From NCBI GenBank assembly GCA_034429475.1, contig DAOUGD010000310.1:1-22695 (forward strand): a DNA stretch of 22,695 nucleotides, in the 5' to 3' direction. This document shows, piece by piece, positions 22,492 through 22,695 of the stretch (positions within the stretch are counted from its first letter, which is position 1; every line of letters starts with the position of its first letter). The stretch comes from JAKQHY01 sp034429475 (GTDB lineage: Bacteria > Chloroflexota > Anaerolineae > B4-G1 > SLSP01). Made by a program: the position numbers and the translations under genes. The notes beneath the pieces are model-generated. The model had not been told where the DNA came from, made no database searches, and saw only the letters and a list, made by a program, of their open reading frames with translations.

Positions 22492-22695
22492 ATGAAATTT
22501 CCTGTTCACAACCCTCAACAAGTTGAGGAATCCGGACCCCCGAACTTGTTCGGGTTCCCTTGCTATTTCCTACTCCCTGCTTCCTACTCCCTGCTCCTGC
22601 TGCTTGCCTCCTGCCTCTTGCTGCTTGCTTCCTGCGCCGCCCCCACGGCTTTGGCCGAGCCGCCGACGGCGACAATTCCGCCCACCGCCACCCTC
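22492..22695 (+). CDS. Partial lipoprotein gene, 5' end only, with repeat-encoded signal peptide
   Basis: The frame is open for 68 codons to the window end, so the 3' part and function are unknown. Residues 1-33 are polar, with few positive charges, which is odd for a signal peptide. A leucine-rich core with two tandem lipobox-like motifs follows: LASC ending at Cys41 and LASC ending at Cys48. Then comes a Pro/Thr/Ala-rich stretch (AAPTALAEPPTATIPPTATL) like the spacer of the lipoprotein at 195-2021. The 7-residue repeat LLLLASC is the product of heptamer DNA repeats. The ATG has GGAGG upstream, but a later start, or a chance frame through the repeat, is possible. The Pro/Thr stretch is the best sign that the frame is real. 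Confidence 0.6.
   Translation, partial: MKFPVHNPQQVEESGPPNLFGFPCYFLLPASYSLLLLLASCLLLLASCAAPTALAEPPTATIPPTATL
22513..22554. repeat. Paired small palindromes in the 5' coding region
   Basis: CCTCAAC-AA-GTTGAGG (22513-22528) and CCCGAAC-TT-GTTCGGG (22539-22554) are two perfect 7-bp palindromes, 10 nt apart. They would form twin hairpins in the mRNA of the last gene, covering codons 8-21. Confidence 0.75.
22564..22635. repeat. Heptamer array encoding the lipobox region
   Basis: Successive units are TATTTCC, TACTCCC, TGCTTCC, TACTCCC, TGCTCC (one base short), TGCTGCT, TGCCTCC, TGCCTCT, TGCTGCT and TGCTTCC, then TGC. The unit resembles the CTTCYTG heptamers at 8131-8158, read in the same direction. 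Three heptamers make 21 nt, hence a 7-residue protein repeat. Confidence 0.85.

Noticed and set aside
22130..22521. Minus-strand frames of 193 and 83 codons after the FGE-domain gene
   Set aside because: They run through palindromes and heptamer repeats, including the well-known repeat-derived text ACPERSR, and show no domain.

Overview
This GC-rich window (about 60% G+C by eye) most likely comes from a member of the Chloroflexota (an Anaerolineae- or Caldilineae-like bacterium). That rests on gene style rather than a marker gene: lipoproteins with Pro/Thr-rich linkers, a solute-binding-protein/VWA fusion, a ParB-like/UspA fusion, a YfhO-type giant membrane protein, an effector-associated-domain/FGE protein, and many short dispersed repeats of 7-8 bp units and palindromes. 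No rRNA, tRNA, transposase, CRISPR array or microcompartment gene was seen.

Layout. (a) 195-2021 (+) encodes a secreted lipoprotein with a DUF5060-like domain and a clan-A glycoside hydrolase barrel. (b) 5455-2109 (-) is a compact three-gene cluster: an IlvD/Edd dehydratase, a TPR protein and the small subunit of B12-dependent diol/glycerol dehydratase; the last two overlap by 8 nt. (c) 5607-7376 (+) encodes a membrane-anchored protein with a binding-protein-like half and a VWA domain, divergent from (b). (d) 13991-7491 (-) carries a YfhO-like membrane protein, a ParB-like/double-UspA protein, and a single gene in which the large and medium subunits of diol dehydratase are fused. (e) 14679-14143 (-) is a cold-shock protein plus RRM protein pair behind a strong promoter and a long leader containing a terminator-like hairpin. 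(f) 17267-14844 (-) is a membrane protein with an embedded spermidine-synthase-like domain. (g) 17503-20373 (+) is a hybrid histidine kinase. (h) 20468-22129 (+) is an effector-associated-domain/coiled-coil/FGE-like protein whose C-terminus resembles a retroelement-diversified variable region. (i) 22492 to the window end (+) is the start of a further lipoprotein.

How the genes fit together. The fused large+medium subunit (7491-9815) and the small subunit (2109-2528) together supply all parts of an adenosylcobalamin-dependent diol dehydratase, but they sit in two transcription units about 5 kb apart, with no reactivase or shell gene between them. All catalytic and substrate-binding positions known from the Klebsiella enzyme are present at identical numbering.

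The most distinctive feature is how simple repeats enter coding sequence. Heptamer/octamer arrays form the in-frame linker of the diol dehydratase fusion and the tandem lipobox region of the last gene. A dispersed palindrome supplies the last codons and stop of the dehydratase small subunit, and an octamer-like repeat does the same for the YfhO-like protein. Three promoters (for f, g and h) share an extended -10 motif, GTGYTATACTAYC.
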